From an uncultured Methanomethylovorans sp. (GTDB lineage Archaea > Halobacteriota > Methanosarcinia > Methanosarcinales > Methanosarcinaceae), in the NCBI RefSeq assembly GCF_963678545.1, contig NZ_OY782870.1, positions 1,240,001 through 1,304,000 of the forward strand: a DNA stretch of 64,000 bases, in the 5' to 3' direction. Position 1 is the first letter of the stretch. Every line of letters begins with the position of its first letter. The notes under the pieces are model-generated. The model worked only from the letters and a program-made list of their open reading frames with translations. It searched no databases and was not told where the DNA came from. Of this stretch, positions 18,594 to 28,488 are shown piece after piece. The position numbers were made by a program, and so were the translations under genes.

Positions 18594-20225
18594 TCATTTC
18601 TGGAACATAAGCACACTCAAAAAAAGAGATGCTAAAAATCCTATTGTTCCCAGGATTATCGTATTAGTTTCTCCCAGGATTATTAGGTATGTCGAAATCA
18701 GGGCTATCACTACCAGGAACAGGTTTTTAGTCAGCCTGTCCAGCAGTTTGTATCTTTTCACCTTGTATGTGCTTTCCTTCAGTTTTTCAAATCTATATCC
18801 TCTAATGGTCTCAATGACATCATTGACACCTGCAGGGAAGTTTCTGAACGTCTCTATATATTTATCTCCTTCAAGCTGAATGGCTTCGAAAGCCTTTTTC
18901 AGGTCATATCTTGTCCATATGGCTTTTGAAATAACTGGCTTTGCCGCGTCAAGCAAATTAAATTTAGGGTCAAGATCAAAACAAACAGATTCTATAAGCA
19001 ACAATCCCTTTTCCAGAGTGGAAAATTCACTTGGCAGAGACATATTATATTTTAGGGCGATTTTTGCATAATTATCGCTTTGCCTTTCTCCCATAGCATA
19101 TTTTTGTGCGATAATTAATTCATCCATATCTCTTCTGAATCTGCCTATATCGATATCTTCTTTACGCAACTTTCCTATCTTGAGGAATGCATCAGAGGCA
19201 ATTTCAACATTTCCTGCATATACTCCATAGAACAGGTTGAGCATATCCCTCTTAAGTTCGTTGTCCAGTTTGCCCACAGCGCCAAAGTCAATGAATGCAA
19301 TTTTTCCATCCTTTACGATGATATTGCTTCCATGAGGATCTGCATGGTAAAAACCATCGATATAAACCTGCTTGAGGTAACTTGCAGCAATAAGTTTTGC
19401 ATAATTTGTACGGGTAGCCTGGTTTACATCTTTCAGATCCTTAATCTGTACACCTTCAATGAAATCCATTACAAGAATGCTCTCACGGCTGTACTCGGTA
19501 TGTACCATTGGAATTATGACATTTTCATCATCCTTGAAATTGTCATAGAATCTCATCATGTTTCTGGCTTCTATTCTGTAGTCCAGTTCGGCGGTAAGGA
19601 CTTCTCTAAATTCTCTCAGGAAAGCATCTACATCAAAATTATTGCCAATACCAACAATTCTCACAAAGAGAGGTTTCATATCCTCGATGATATCAAGGTC
19701 AAGGTTTATGGTGTCTATAAGTCCTGGGCGTGCTATTTTCACTGCTATTCTCTTGCCATTTAACACGCCTTTATACACCTGTCCAATAGATGCGCTAGCT
19801 ATGGGTTTGGTGTCAAATTCATCAAAAATGTCAAGTATGTTCTGTGGCCCATAGTTAACTGCTGTATCTTCGTTTTTATTGCCAATAGCATTGCATGCAC
19901 ATCCAGTTTCAAAGGATGTTCTCATCTCATTGAAATCGATAGGTTTCACTTTGTCCTGCAGTTTCTCCAGTTCAATTACATATGATCTGGGCACAATGTC
20001 CGGACGTCTGCTTAGCATCTGACCAAGTTTTATGAAACTGGGTCCTAGTTCCTCAAATGCATCACGAAGTTTTGCAGCACCGCCACGATTTTCCAGGTCC
20101 AGGTTACAAGTGCATTCACTGTTGGAGATATAATTGCGTTTTATATCCTTGTAAAGCAAGAAAAATAAATTATATTTAATAAATACCCGAACAATTGTGA
20201 TATATCTGCACGTTTTTTTAAACAT
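18594..20225 (-). CDS. ABC1/UbiB/COQ8-type atypical kinase
   Basis: A 543-residue membrane-anchored ABC1 family protein. It shows the family-specific KxGQ motif (SFIKLGQMLSRRPDIVP, about residues 70-87), the alanine/lysine nucleotide loop (GKRIAVKIARPG), the catalytic-loop equivalent HADPHGSNIIV and the metal-binding FIDFGAVG. Two hydrophobic helices at the C-terminus (about 500-543) anchor it. Bacterial and eukaryotic relatives support ubiquinone biosynthesis, acting more as ATPases than protein kinases. In a methanogen the lipid target could be methanophenazine or another isoprenoid, which is inference. No clear ribosome binding site precedes the ATG, and the N-terminal hydrophobic stretch (about 10-27) makes the start plausible but not certain. 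Confidence 0.85.
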   Translation of the reverse strand: MFKKTCRYITIVRVFIKYNLFFLLYKDIKRNYISNSECTCNLDLENRGGAAKLRDAFEELGPSFIKLGQMLSRRPDIVPRSYVIELEKLQDKVKPIDFNEMRTSFETGCACNAIGNKNEDTAVNYGPQNILDIFDEFDTKPIASASIGQVYKGVLNGKRIAVKIARPGLIDTINLDLDIIEDMKPLFVRIVGIGNNFDVDAFLREFREVLTAELDYRIEARNMMRFYDNFKDDENVIIPMVHTEYSRESILVMDFIEGVQIKDLKDVNQATRTNYAKLIAASYLKQVYIDGFYHADPHGSNIIVKDGKIAFIDFGAVGKLDNELKRDMLNLFYGVYAGNVEIASDAFLKIGKLRKEDIDIGRFRRDMDELIIAQKYAMGERQSDNYAKIALKYNMSLPSEFSTLEKGLLLIESVCFDLDPKFNLLDAAKPVISKAIWTRYDLKKAFEAIQLEGDKYIETFRNFPAGVNDVIETIRGYRFEKLKESTYKVKRYKLLDRLTKNLFLVVIALISTYLIILGETNTIILGTIGFLASLFLSVLMFQK

Positions 20226-20387
20226 CTAAGGATAATAATGTTTTTTAGTAAATATATGTTCGCTATTCATACTTACTTCATTTCAAGCAAACTTTTTATC
20301 ATTGTATAGAGTCCAATACCCTTTGGGGAAGTTTATGTTCTATGTGGAGTTCATCTCAAGTAAGTATAATAATAGCAGGTGGCATCT

Positions 20388-21545
20388 ATGAAAGGACGCT
20401 ATCTGGTAATTATTGGTATTCTTCTATTGATCATCCTATGGATCGGTTATAGTCAATTTGGGGTGAGGCCTTCTGTAAGTGAAGAGAATCTGTCTTATAT
20501 ACAACTTCCTTCGGGATTTAAAATAGAAGTATTTGCAGATGGTCTGGGTGACAGCCTTCTTTCTTATCCGGGACCAGCTCCAGGTCCCCGCATGATGTTG
20601 ATTATAAATGGTACGCTTATGGTATCTATTCCGAACAAGGGACTAGTAGCGGTGTTGCCCGATAAGGATGGAGATCACAAGGCTGATAGTGTGAGCGTAT
20701 TCATTGATGGATTGAATCACCCTCATGGTTTGGACTATTATAATGGCTGGTTCTATATAGCTGAAGAAAACCGGCTGATCCGGGTAAAAGATACTAATAA
20801 TGATTTTGTTGCAGAAAAGGAGACTATTGAAGTATTGATGGATAATATTCCTACTGGCGGTCACTCTACCAGAACAGTAAAAGTGCACAATAGTAGCCTG
20901 TATATGAGCATGGGTTCTTCGTGCAATGTATGTTACGAGACGGATGCCCGAAGAGCAGCCATTACGCGTTGTAACCTCGATGGTACTAATTCCACAGTGT
21001 TTGCTTCAGGGATGCGTAATGCAGTTGGCATGGCATTCCATCCTCTTACAGGTCAGTTATATGCCACAGAGAACGGCAGGGATTGGCTTGGTGATGACCT
21101 GCCACCTGATGAGATCAATTTGGTGGAAGAAGGTGAAGATTATGGCTGGCCAATCTGTTATGGTAAGAATATACATGACACTGATTTCGATAATAACACA
21201 TATATCCGTGATCCATCTGAGGATTGTATTCCCAGTCTGATAGATCTCCAGGCACATTCGGTTCCATTGGGACTTAACTTCTATTATGATAATTCCTTCC
21301 CTGAAGAATATCGGGGAAATTTGTTCGTGTGCTTCCATGGTTCATGGAACAGGCAGGAACCTACAGGGTACAAAGTCGTACGTATAAATATGACAGACCT
21401 TACTATTAATGATTTTGCAACAGGATGGTTACAAAACAATAGCGTGCTCGGACGACCAGTGGATGTGGTAGTTAGCGATGATGGTTCGTTATTTGTAAGC
21501 GACGACAATCAAGGTCGGATTTATCGAATATATTATGGGGATTAA
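20388..21545 (+). CDS. PQQ-type sugar (sorbosone) dehydrogenase-like beta-propeller protein
   Basis: A 385-residue exported or membrane-tethered protein. An N-terminal helix (YLVIIGILLLIILWIGY) is followed by a six-bladed glucose/sorbosone dehydrogenase propeller: FKIEVFADGL, LNHPHGLDYY, PTGGHSTRTVKV, ASGMRNAVGMAFHP, LYATENGRDWLGDDLPPDEINL and YGWPICYG are characteristic blocks of the family. Bacterial members oxidise sugars with pyrroloquinoline quinone. No PQQ synthesis genes are visible here and methanogens are not known for PQQ, so the cofactor and reaction are uncertain; it may act as a binding propeller. The ATG at 20388 has AGGTGG five bases upstream, favouring it over the GTG at 20379. 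Confidence 0.82.
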   Translation: MKGRYLVIIGILLLIILWIGYSQFGVRPSVSEENLSYIQLPSGFKIEVFADGLGDSLLSYPGPAPGPRMMLIINGTLMVSIPNKGLVAVLPDKDGDHKADSVSVFIDGLNHPHGLDYYNGWFYIAEENRLIRVKDTNNDFVAEKETIEVLMDNIPTGGHSTRTVKVHNSSLYMSMGSSCNVCYETDARRAAITRCNLDGTNSTVFASGMRNAVGMAFHPLTGQLYATENGRDWLGDDLPPDEINLVEEGEDYGWPICYGKNIHDTDFDNNTYIRDPSEDCIPSLIDLQAHSVPLGLNFYYDNSFPEEYRGNLFVCFHGSWNRQEPTGYKVVRINMTDLTINDFATGWLQNNSVLGRPVDVVVSDDGSLFVSDDNQGRIYRIYYGD

Positions 21546-21655
21546 TATGTGGCTATTGTCGGGACAAAACTATGGGGTTCACTTTAGAAACCCATGCCTT
21601 TAACTAAAAAAAGCAAGAGAATATATAAACCTTGGTAAATCTGTAATGGTGGATA

Positions 21656-24277
21656 ATGAGATCTCTGGAAATTCTAAAGCATATTCATCCTGAAAACCAT
21701 ATAGCTCTGCTCTACAAGGCTACTTTTGAGTTACTGGATGTAGCTGTAAGCTACCTTAAAGCTGGCATAGATCTTGGTGAATGTTGTATATTTTATGTAT
21801 CCCGAAAACTCGTTGAGGAATCCATAGATGCTCTCACCGAAGAGGGCATGGATGTCTCAGCTCTTATGTTGAAGTCCCAGTTGCAGATCTTACCATACGA
21901 AAGTTTGTCTTCAGATGAAGGAAATGTATCGGTTAGTATCGGCGAGCTTAAAAGGGTTTATGATAAAGCTATAGGTTTTGGATATGCGGGTCTTAGGATA
22001 GCTTTCTGTCCCTCATCAATGAGGAAGGAGGAATGGTCGGACTTTCTTTCCCATGAAATGAATGTTATCCGCATGTTAAGGGATACAGATACTATCATAA
22101 TGCGTGCTTTTCCCGAGTTGTTTCTTTCAGGTTCTCAAATGCTGGATGTGCTAGAGCTTTATGACAGAGTTATAATTAAAAGGCAAGAAAAATGGTCCTA
22201 TTTGCACATAGGTCTGAAAGGTGCTACTTGCAATGAAGACCTTAATCTCTATAGTAGGATACTGGACCACATCTGGACAGGTGTGTGGGCTATTGATAGG
22301 GATGAATGTGTGATGTTTTTCAATCCGGGTATGGAGTCAATTTCGGGGCTTTCCGGAGAACAGGTACTTGGTAATGATTTGCTAGATTACGTACGGAATA
22401 TGGTTCCTGATGCTGGTGAAGTATTTCTCAATATCTTCAATAAAGTCAAGAGTACAAGAAAGCCACTTCATTATGATTTTTTGCCATTTGTTAACCCTGA
22501 AAAGGGACTATTGTATCAAAGTGGTGTACTCTATCCTTTATTAAACAGTGCCGGTGAATATGATGGAATGGTAGGAACTGTAGAAGATATAACCGAGAGG
22601 AAAAAGGCAGAACAGGCGCTGCACGCAGCTGAAGAGAAATATCGTCTGATATTTGAAAACTCTCCCCTTGGCATCTTTCATTTCGATGAAAATGGAACTA
22701 TTACTCACTGTAATGATCGTTTTCTCCATATAGTAGGTACAACTAGAGACAAGCTCATCGGTTTTAATATGGTCACATCCCTTGAAGATGAAAATATGTC
22801 TGAAGCTGTTCGTCTGGTGCTCTCCAGGAAATTAGGGCACTATGAAGGGGAATACAGGTCAATAATAAGTGGAAAAGTAACTCCCATCAAGGCTGATTAT
22901 AGTCCTAACATTTCTCATGATGGCAGTCTTCTTGGTGGCATAGGAATATTCGAGGATATCACTGAGAGGAAAAAGGCAGAAGACGGCTTAATACTTGATG
23001 AATCCAGACTGCAGGCTCTGCTGGAACTGGATCAAATGTCTGAAGCTTCTCTTAAAGAAATAGCTGATTTCGCTCAGGAGGCGGCTGTTAAGCTAACTCA
23101 GAGCAAACTAGGTTATCTGGCATTCCTTAACGAAGAGCAAACAGTATTTTCCATGTATTCATGGTCAAAAAGCTCCTGGTCAAAAAGTGCTATGGAAGAA
23201 TGCAAACTTGCAGATCTGAAAATCGATTACCCTGTTATATCTATTGGACTGTGGGGAGAGGCAATCAGACAGCGAAAGCCTATTATCACCAACGATTATG
23301 CTGCTTCCAATCCATGGAAGAAAGGCTATCCTAAGGAGCATGTGAAAATAATTCGACACATGAATATTCCTGTTTTTGATGGAGATAGAATAGTGGCAGT
23401 AGTCGGGGTGGGTAATAAGGAAGAGAATTATAATGACTCCGATGTAAGGCAGTTGACTCTGCTTATGGAAGGCATGTGGAGGCAAGTCCAGCGTAAGAGG
23501 GCAGAAGACAGTCTCAAAAAATATGCAGAGGATTTGGCCAGGGCGAATGAGGAGCTCTCAAAGGCTAATGAAGAACTGAAATCTCTGGATCGCATGAAGG
23601 ACGAATTCCTTTCTAATGTGAGTCATGAGTTCAAAACACCTCTTACTTCTATAAATGGATATAGCCAGCTTGTTCTTGATGGAACTCTTGGCGATATCAA
23701 TGACCAGCAAAAAAAAGCAATGAGTACGGTTATTCGTAATTCAGATCGTTTAAGACGTCTTGTGGATTCGTTGCTTTACCTTAGCAGGACACAGGTAGGA
23801 AAAATGAACTATTATTTTGAGAAGGTACAACTTGAAGAAGTTATTAATAACTGTGTTCATGACCAGCTTCCTCAAGCAAAAAATAATGGTGTTATCCTTC
23901 GAATGGAAATTGAAGATATTGCACCTATCAGAGCAGATAAAGACAAACTGACTGATGTACTGACTAATCTTATTGATAATGCTCTAAAGTTTACTCCAAA
24001 AGGTGGCCAGATCATTATTGCTGCAAGAACAGTTCCATCAGGAGTTCATATTGAGGTCAAGGACACTGGCATAGGTATACCTGCCGATCATATACCCAAT
24101 TTGTTCCAGAGGTTTTATCAGGTTGATTCATCAACCAGCAGAAGATATGGAGGTACAGGGCTTGGACTTCATATATCCAAAACCATAGTGGAAGCTCATC
24201 AGGGTAAGATCTGGATAGAGAGCGAAGAAGGCAAAGGAACTACAGTCCACGTAGAATTGCCTTTATGGCAGGACTAA
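21656..24277 (+). CDS. Soluble sensor histidine kinase: MEDS-PAS-PAS-GAF-HisKA-HATPase
   Basis: An 873-residue cytoplasmic kinase with no membrane helix. The N-terminal MEDS domain (about 1-175, HIHPENHIALLYKA...CCIFYVS) is the sensor domain shared with methanogen and methylotroph regulators such as DcmR. Two PAS domains follow (about 195-315 and 325-445, each ending ITERKKAE), then a GAF domain (about 455-615), a short coiled coil, and the HisKA phosphoacceptor helix with His657 in NVSHEFKTPL. The HATPase domain (about 760-870) shows the N box LIDNALKF, G1 DTGIGIP and G2 GGTGLGL. The GAF domain contains a small in-frame duplication (SWSKSSWSKS). No response regulator is adjacent, so the partner is unknown. 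GGTGG lies just before the ATG. Confidence 0.92.
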   Translation: MRSLEILKHIHPENHIALLYKATFELLDVAVSYLKAGIDLGECCIFYVSRKLVEESIDALTEEGMDVSALMLKSQLQILPYESLSSDEGNVSVSIGELKRVYDKAIGFGYAGLRIAFCPSSMRKEEWSDFLSHEMNVIRMLRDTDTIIMRAFPELFLSGSQMLDVLELYDRVIIKRQEKWSYLHIGLKGATCNEDLNLYSRILDHIWTGVWAIDRDECVMFFNPGMESISGLSGEQVLGNDLLDYVRNMVPDAGEVFLNIFNKVKSTRKPLHYDFLPFVNPEKGLLYQSGVLYPLLNSAGEYDGMVGTVEDITERKKAEQALHAAEEKYRLIFENSPLGIFHFDENGTITHCNDRFLHIVGTTRDKLIGFNMVTSLEDENMSEAVRLVLSRKLGHYEGEYRSIISGKVTPIKADYSPNISHDGSLLGGIGIFEDITERKKAEDGLILDESRLQALLELDQMSEASLKEIADFAQEAAVKLTQSKLGYLAFLNEEQTVFSMYSWSKSSWSKSAMEECKLADLKIDYPVISIGLWGEAIRQRKPIITNDYAASNPWKKGYPKEHVKIIRHMNIPVFDGDRIVAVVGVGNKEENYNDSDVRQLTLLMEGMWRQVQRKRAEDSLKKYAEDLARANEELSKANEELKSLDRMKDEFLSNVSHEFKTPLTSINGYSQLVLDGTLGDINDQQKKAMSTVIRNSDRLRRLVDSLLYLSRTQVGKMNYYFEKVQLEEVINNCVHDQLPQAKNNGVILRMEIEDIAPIRADKDKLTDVLTNLIDNALKFTPKGGQIIIAARTVPSGVHIEVKDTGIGIPADHIPNLFQRFYQVDSSTSRRYGGTGLGLHISKTIVEAHQGKIWIESEEGKGTTVHVELPLWQD

Positions 24278-24377
24278 ATTGCCGTAAAACCTTTATGTTG
24301 TGTTCAATAGTATTCGATCTGTTAGCACTCGTATTTGTCGTTGTCGGTAAAAATCCTAACAGTCTAAAGGTGTTCTA

Positions 24378-25424
24378 ATGAAAGTAATGATAATTGGTGG
24401 ATTTCTTGGAAGTGGAAAAACAACCACACTGCTAAGCCTTGGCAGGCATATGGTGGAAATAGGCCACAAAGTTGCTATAATTGTAAATGAAATTGGTGAA
24501 GTGGGAGTTGATGGGGAGACATTATCAGGTTCCGGCCTTATTGCAAAGGAACTCACTAGTGGTTGTATCTGCTGTACATTGAAGATCAGTATGGAATACA
24601 CATTGCAGACCTTGGAAGAGGAGTATGATCCAGACGTGCTGATTGTAGAACCAACAGGTATTGCCCTACCTTTACAAATCAAAGAGCATGTGGCTCTTAT
24701 GGGTTTGTCTGATCTTTCATTTGCTCCAGTGGTCACTATTGTGGATGCCAGTAGATTCACTATGGAACTTTCCCAAGTACCAAAGTTCATTGTAACACAG
24801 ATAGAAGAAGCTGAGATTCTCTGTGTAAACAAAATTGATCTTGTTGACAGAGAACTTTTATCTGATGTAACGGGGAGGTTAATGGATCTTAATCCGAATG
24901 CATTAATTGTGGAGTTTTCTGCCAGACAAGCTGACTCACAGTTCATGAAGTTCATAGACCTGTTGGCAGGAGAAGGTAGTGCTCGTCAGGCAGGTGAAAG
25001 CATAAATTCTATTGAGCTTTCCCAGGTATCCAGTTACTCTGGTAAATATTTCATTGATGATCATGGGCTTGACAGAGTTGATATGGTGTCCATGGTCCTT
25101 AAAATTCTCGAAGAAGTAAAGAAAAATATTCAATTAATTAATCCTGCATTTATTGGTCATGTAAAGATCTCTTTAAGTTTGGGGAAGAATCTGGTCAAAG
25201 GGAGCCTGACTTCTTCTCTAGGGCAGCCGTTGGTAGAGTTGCTTGAAAGTTCTGGACAGGATCGTGAACTTAAGTTTCTTTCAGCGGTTACACACGTAAG
25301 TAAACCAGATCTAGTGAATATAATTGGTTCTGCTATCCGTGGCAATCTGGAAAAAGTTCATGTGAAATATAAATCTTCAAATAAGGAAAACAATCTTATT
25401 TGCATAGCTAGTGGTAAATCTTGA
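24378..25424 (+). CDS. CobW/COG0523-type G3E GTPase
   Basis: A 348-residue G3E-family GTPase. The Walker A GGFLGSGKTTTLLSLG (about 7-22), the metal-binding GCICC motif (SGCICCTLK, about 64-72), the switch region LIVEPTGIALP and the base-specificity motif CVNKIDL are all present. COG0523 proteins act as metallochaperones for cobalt, zinc or nickel enzymes. Cobalt or a corrinoid methyltransferase client would suit a methylotrophic methanogen, but the sequence does not specify the metal. The C-terminal third diverges from CobW_C. AAGGTG six bases before the ATG supports the start. It is followed by a T-rich stretch (25430-25455) that probably ends transcription. Confidence 0.87.
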   Translation: MKVMIIGGFLGSGKTTTLLSLGRHMVEIGHKVAIIVNEIGEVGVDGETLSGSGLIAKELTSGCICCTLKISMEYTLQTLEEEYDPDVLIVEPTGIALPLQIKEHVALMGLSDLSFAPVVTIVDASRFTMELSQVPKFIVTQIEEAEILCVNKIDLVDRELLSDVTGRLMDLNPNALIVEFSARQADSQFMKFIDLLAGEGSARQAGESINSIELSQVSSYSGKYFIDDHGLDRVDMVSMVLKILEEVKKNIQLINPAFIGHVKISLSLGKNLVKGSLTSSLGQPLVELLESSGQDRELKFLSAVTHVSKPDLVNIIGSAIRGNLEKVHVKYKSSNKENNLICIASGKS

Positions 25425-25558
25425 AGCTATCATTCTCCTCTTTTTTTATTTTATCGTGTAGTCTGTCCGTGGGACAAAATCGGAAATCATTATAAGCCTA
25501 CAAGTTCTATATTCTCTAATAAGTAAAAGTTGATTTTTTGCTTAGAAGGGATGGTATC

Positions 25559-25990
25559 TTGGGCATAAAAATAGGTGACATAGTTGCAGTAGAATATGTT
25601 GGTACTCTCGATAACGGAGGTATTTTCGATAGCTCTGAAAAGGGCGGTCCTCTAGAATTTAAGGTTGGAGGCAGCCAGGTATTACAGGGTTTTGAAGATG
25701 CTGTCTTGGGTATGGAGGTAGGGGAGAAGAAGAACATAAGGCTTGAACCATCTCAGGGGTATGGTGAATATAGCAAGAATTTAGTAGAAACTATTCCCAG
25801 ATCCTCTATCCCCAATAATGAGAGGCTGACAGAGGATACTATGCTGCTTGTGAGTCTGCCCGATGGTTCTAAAATACCAGCCTCTATAACAAAGATTACT
25901 GAGGAAACAGTAACACTGGATATGAATCATCCACTAGCAGGTGAAGTGCTGCATTTTGAGATAAAGGTTGTAGGCATTAATAACCTTTAG
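25559..25990 (+). CDS. FKBP-type peptidyl-prolyl isomerase (SlyD-like)
   Basis: A 143-residue SlyD-like FKBP: IKIGDIVAVEYVGTLDNGGIFDSS opens the FKBP fold, GGSQVLQGFEDAVLGMEVGEKKNI is the active-site centre, and residues about 75-125 form the inserted chaperone (IF) flap before the chain returns to FKBP with HPLAGEVLHFEIKVVGI. It isomerises prolyl peptide bonds and helps protein folding in the cytoplasm. A TTG at 25559 is preferred as start from family alignment; the frame is open to another TTG at 25538. The stop is TAG followed by only four open codons, so it is a normal stop. The histidine-rich tail of bacterial SlyD is absent. Confidence 0.87.
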   Translation: MGIKIGDIVAVEYVGTLDNGGIFDSSEKGGPLEFKVGGSQVLQGFEDAVLGMEVGEKKNIRLEPSQGYGEYSKNLVETIPRSSIPNNERLTEDTMLLVSLPDGSKIPASITKITEETVTLDMNHPLAGEVLHFEIKVVGINNL

Positions 25991-26141
25991 TTTTTCTATT
26001 TTTAAAATAGCACCACCTACAAATGCGGTATATTTATCTTATATTAGGAATTATGGCAGTTGCTTTGTATGATCTACGAATACATGTTATGCATGTAAAA
26101 CTAATTCCACTTGTTTATTTTGTCATTGGTGGCATTTAAAA

Positions 26142-28352
26142 ATGAATACTGTTGAAAAACTTGAGTCAAAAATCTTTAATAGATATGAGATACCTGTAAT
26201 CTTTTCTTTCTTTCTCCTTCTTGTTGTATTAAAAGCAATTTTGGTATTCCCATTTAAGACTCCGTGGATACTTGCAGATGAAGTTGTATACTCAAAGCTC
26301 TCCGAAAGTATATTAAAATTAATCTTCTTAAGTGATATCAAAGATGCTCAAATGTATCCACCCGGCTATTCAGTTTTTTTATCCGTTGCTAATCTCTTGT
26401 CGCCAGACAAACAATCACTTTATCGTAATATGCTATTAATAAACAGCGTTCTTTCTTCATCAATAATTTTTCCTGCATATTTCCTATTAAAAAAATATAC
26501 TTCTAAGTTTCAGGCTCTTGGTGGATCTCTTGTAATATCCTCACTTCCAAGTGTTGTGACATACACTTTCGTAGTGATGAGTGAGAACCTTTTTGTGCCT
26601 CTTGTACTATATTCTGTCTGGTTTCTCTATGAGTCCTTTGAGAATAATAAAATTCAATGGAATATTTTGGCAGGCATATCTATCTTCTACCTTTATTTTA
26701 CAAGAGAAACAGGTATTGTGTTCATTATTTCCTTATTTATTTCGCTTATCTATTTTGTTTGGAGTGCAGAGCGGAAAGATGGGTTAAATCTTTTAAAAAG
26801 TAAGATGCTTCTTGTTTTTTCCTCTGTTTTGCCAACTTTTGGCTGGGTATTATATAAAACAGCAAAATTTTCTAACGGCTCACTATATGATACCTCAGGT
26901 TATTCGTCTGCCTTGGTGGATAGTTTCTCAAAGACAGAGTCATTTGAGTTATTTGTTCTTTTATTATTCAATGAGGTCGGATACATTATCATATCCGCAT
27001 ACGTTGTTTTTTTTATACTGTGTGTGTTATTCATTTCAGACTCCATCTTTAAGTTAAGGTTGATTGGATTATCTGAATATGTTACAAAATTTGGCCCCAA
27101 AAAAGCAATTGCGTTAAATTCAAGCATTGTATATTTTTTTAGTTTTAGTGCAGGGTTGCTGCTAATTACAGTTGCACATATGAAAAGATATATTTGCAAT
27201 CCTGATAATTTCATTTTTGGGCGCTATCTAGCCCCGATCATACCTGTCGTATTCTTATTTGCACTGATAGGGATAGCAGTTTTGCAGATAAAATCTAATG
27301 ATGTGGAAACAAAGTGGAAACACAAAACACTAATTTTTTCAAGTATTCTAGTTCTTCTCTTCCTTTACTACCTGCCCCATACTAATTATGCTTTCCCGAA
27401 TATGTTCAGTATTTATTACGTCATATATCTGCAAAAATATATGAGTTACTTGTTGCTGCTTCTTCTATTTGCATTCTTTTTCGTACTCATACCTTTGTTT
27501 TTACTGAAGGGCATACCTAATGGTAAACCTCTTACTTTGTTTTTTATGTTTTTTGTAGTTATATCGATTTGTTTTTCCATACCTACCTATCAAAAACAGC
27601 TTGAAAATATGGGAAATACATACAATGTGAATCAAATTGGTAGATACTTGGAACATAACAGTTCAGATAAAACCCTCATTTTAATGGATCACGAGAATTT
27701 TGGTGAATATTGGGGTCCTCAGATGTGGTTTCTTACACAATACTGGTCAAATGGTGAAATGGTTCAACGTTTTACAAATGACGATCTATCTGGAGTGGCA
27801 ACTCAAGAAAATATCACTGACATAGATTACATTATCTCAAAGAAGTTGTTACCTTATGATTCCGTAAAAACAGCAAACAATGGATACAAATTATATGATC
27901 TAAATAAATCTTCACAAATGTTTTCAAACGTGGAGTTTCCATATCTGATAGATATTGGAGAAAATGATTCAGATATTACCGAAGGTTTTTATGAGTCTGA
28001 AATGGGAGAAAATAGATGGACAACCAATTTTTCAAAGGTAAAAATAGGATATGATAAACATCAGGGTTCCTTTATTATGGAGGTAATGATGAATGCACCA
28101 AGGCCGCAAACAAATCCGGCAAATGTTACTTTTTACATAAATGGAAATTTAGTTGGTTCCATAGGGGGAATAATAGGAGAAAAAAATTATTCAATTATAG
28201 TGCCTGAAAACTGTTTGGAAGAGAGGTATCAGATCTTGGAGATCAAAACAAACACCTGGAAACCAAGTGAAAACGGATATGTTGACGATCTCAGAGATCT
28301 TGGTGTTCAGATCGATTGGATAAGGATCGATTCTCCACTCAATGATATATAG
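26142..28352 (+). CDS. Polytopic GT39/GT-C-like membrane glycosyltransferase
   Basis: A 736-residue protein with about ten to twelve membrane helices in residues 18-475, followed by a soluble C-terminal domain (about 490-736). The first extracytoplasmic loop has TPWILADEVVYSKLS, where the D-E pair matches the catalytic acidic motif of GT-C enzymes using polyprenyl-phosphate sugars, and MYPPGYSVFLS is the second loop typical of GT39-like proteins. It probably transfers sugars from dolichyl phosphate to surface glycans or proteins; the acceptor is unknown. GGTGG lies nine bases before the ATG. The gene is markedly more AT-rich than its neighbours, as often seen for envelope genes of accessory origin. 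TAG stop with a 16-codon open tail, judged a normal stop. Confidence 0.8.
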   Translation: MNTVEKLESKIFNRYEIPVIFSFFLLLVVLKAILVFPFKTPWILADEVVYSKLSESILKLIFLSDIKDAQMYPPGYSVFLSVANLLSPDKQSLYRNMLLINSVLSSSIIFPAYFLLKKYTSKFQALGGSLVISSLPSVVTYTFVVMSENLFVPLVLYSVWFLYESFENNKIQWNILAGISIFYLYFTRETGIVFIISLFISLIYFVWSAERKDGLNLLKSKMLLVFSSVLPTFGWVLYKTAKFSNGSLYDTSGYSSALVDSFSKTESFELFVLLLFNEVGYIIISAYVVFFILCVLFISDSIFKLRLIGLSEYVTKFGPKKAIALNSSIVYFFSFSAGLLLITVAHMKRYICNPDNFIFGRYLAPIIPVVFLFALIGIAVLQIKSNDVETKWKHKTLIFSSILVLLFLYYLPHTNYAFPNMFSIYYVIYLQKYMSYLLLLLLFAFFFVLIPLFLLKGIPNGKPLTLFFMFFVVISICFSIPTYQKQLENMGNTYNVNQIGRYLEHNSSDKTLILMDHENFGEYWGPQMWFLTQYWSNGEMVQRFTNDDLSGVATQENITDIDYIISKKLLPYDSVKTANNGYKLYDLNKSSQMFSNVEFPYLIDIGENDSDITEGFYESEMGENRWTTNFSKVKIGYDKHQGSFIMEVMMNAPRPQTNPANVTFYINGNLVGSIGGIIGEKNYSIIVPENCLEERYQILEIKTNTWKPSENGYVDDLRDLGVQIDWIRIDSPLNDI

Positions 28353-28409
28353 AGAATTTCGATTAACCGACCTCATCCCACTCTACATTTCACCAAAATA
28401 TGAATAACG

Positions 28410-28431
28410 TATGCAGCATTTTAGCTGCATA
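28410..28431. terminator. Hairpin between convergent genes
   Basis: TATGCAGC and GCTGCATA make an exact 8-bp stem with a 6-base loop, midway between the convergent GT-C and CYTH-HD stop codons. No T-run follows on either strand, so it may be a processing or termination hairpin. Confidence 0.4.
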
Positions 28432-28488
28432 TAAAGCCATCGGAAGGCATTGATTTGTAGTTGATTCAAAATTAGCGAAGTACTGATA

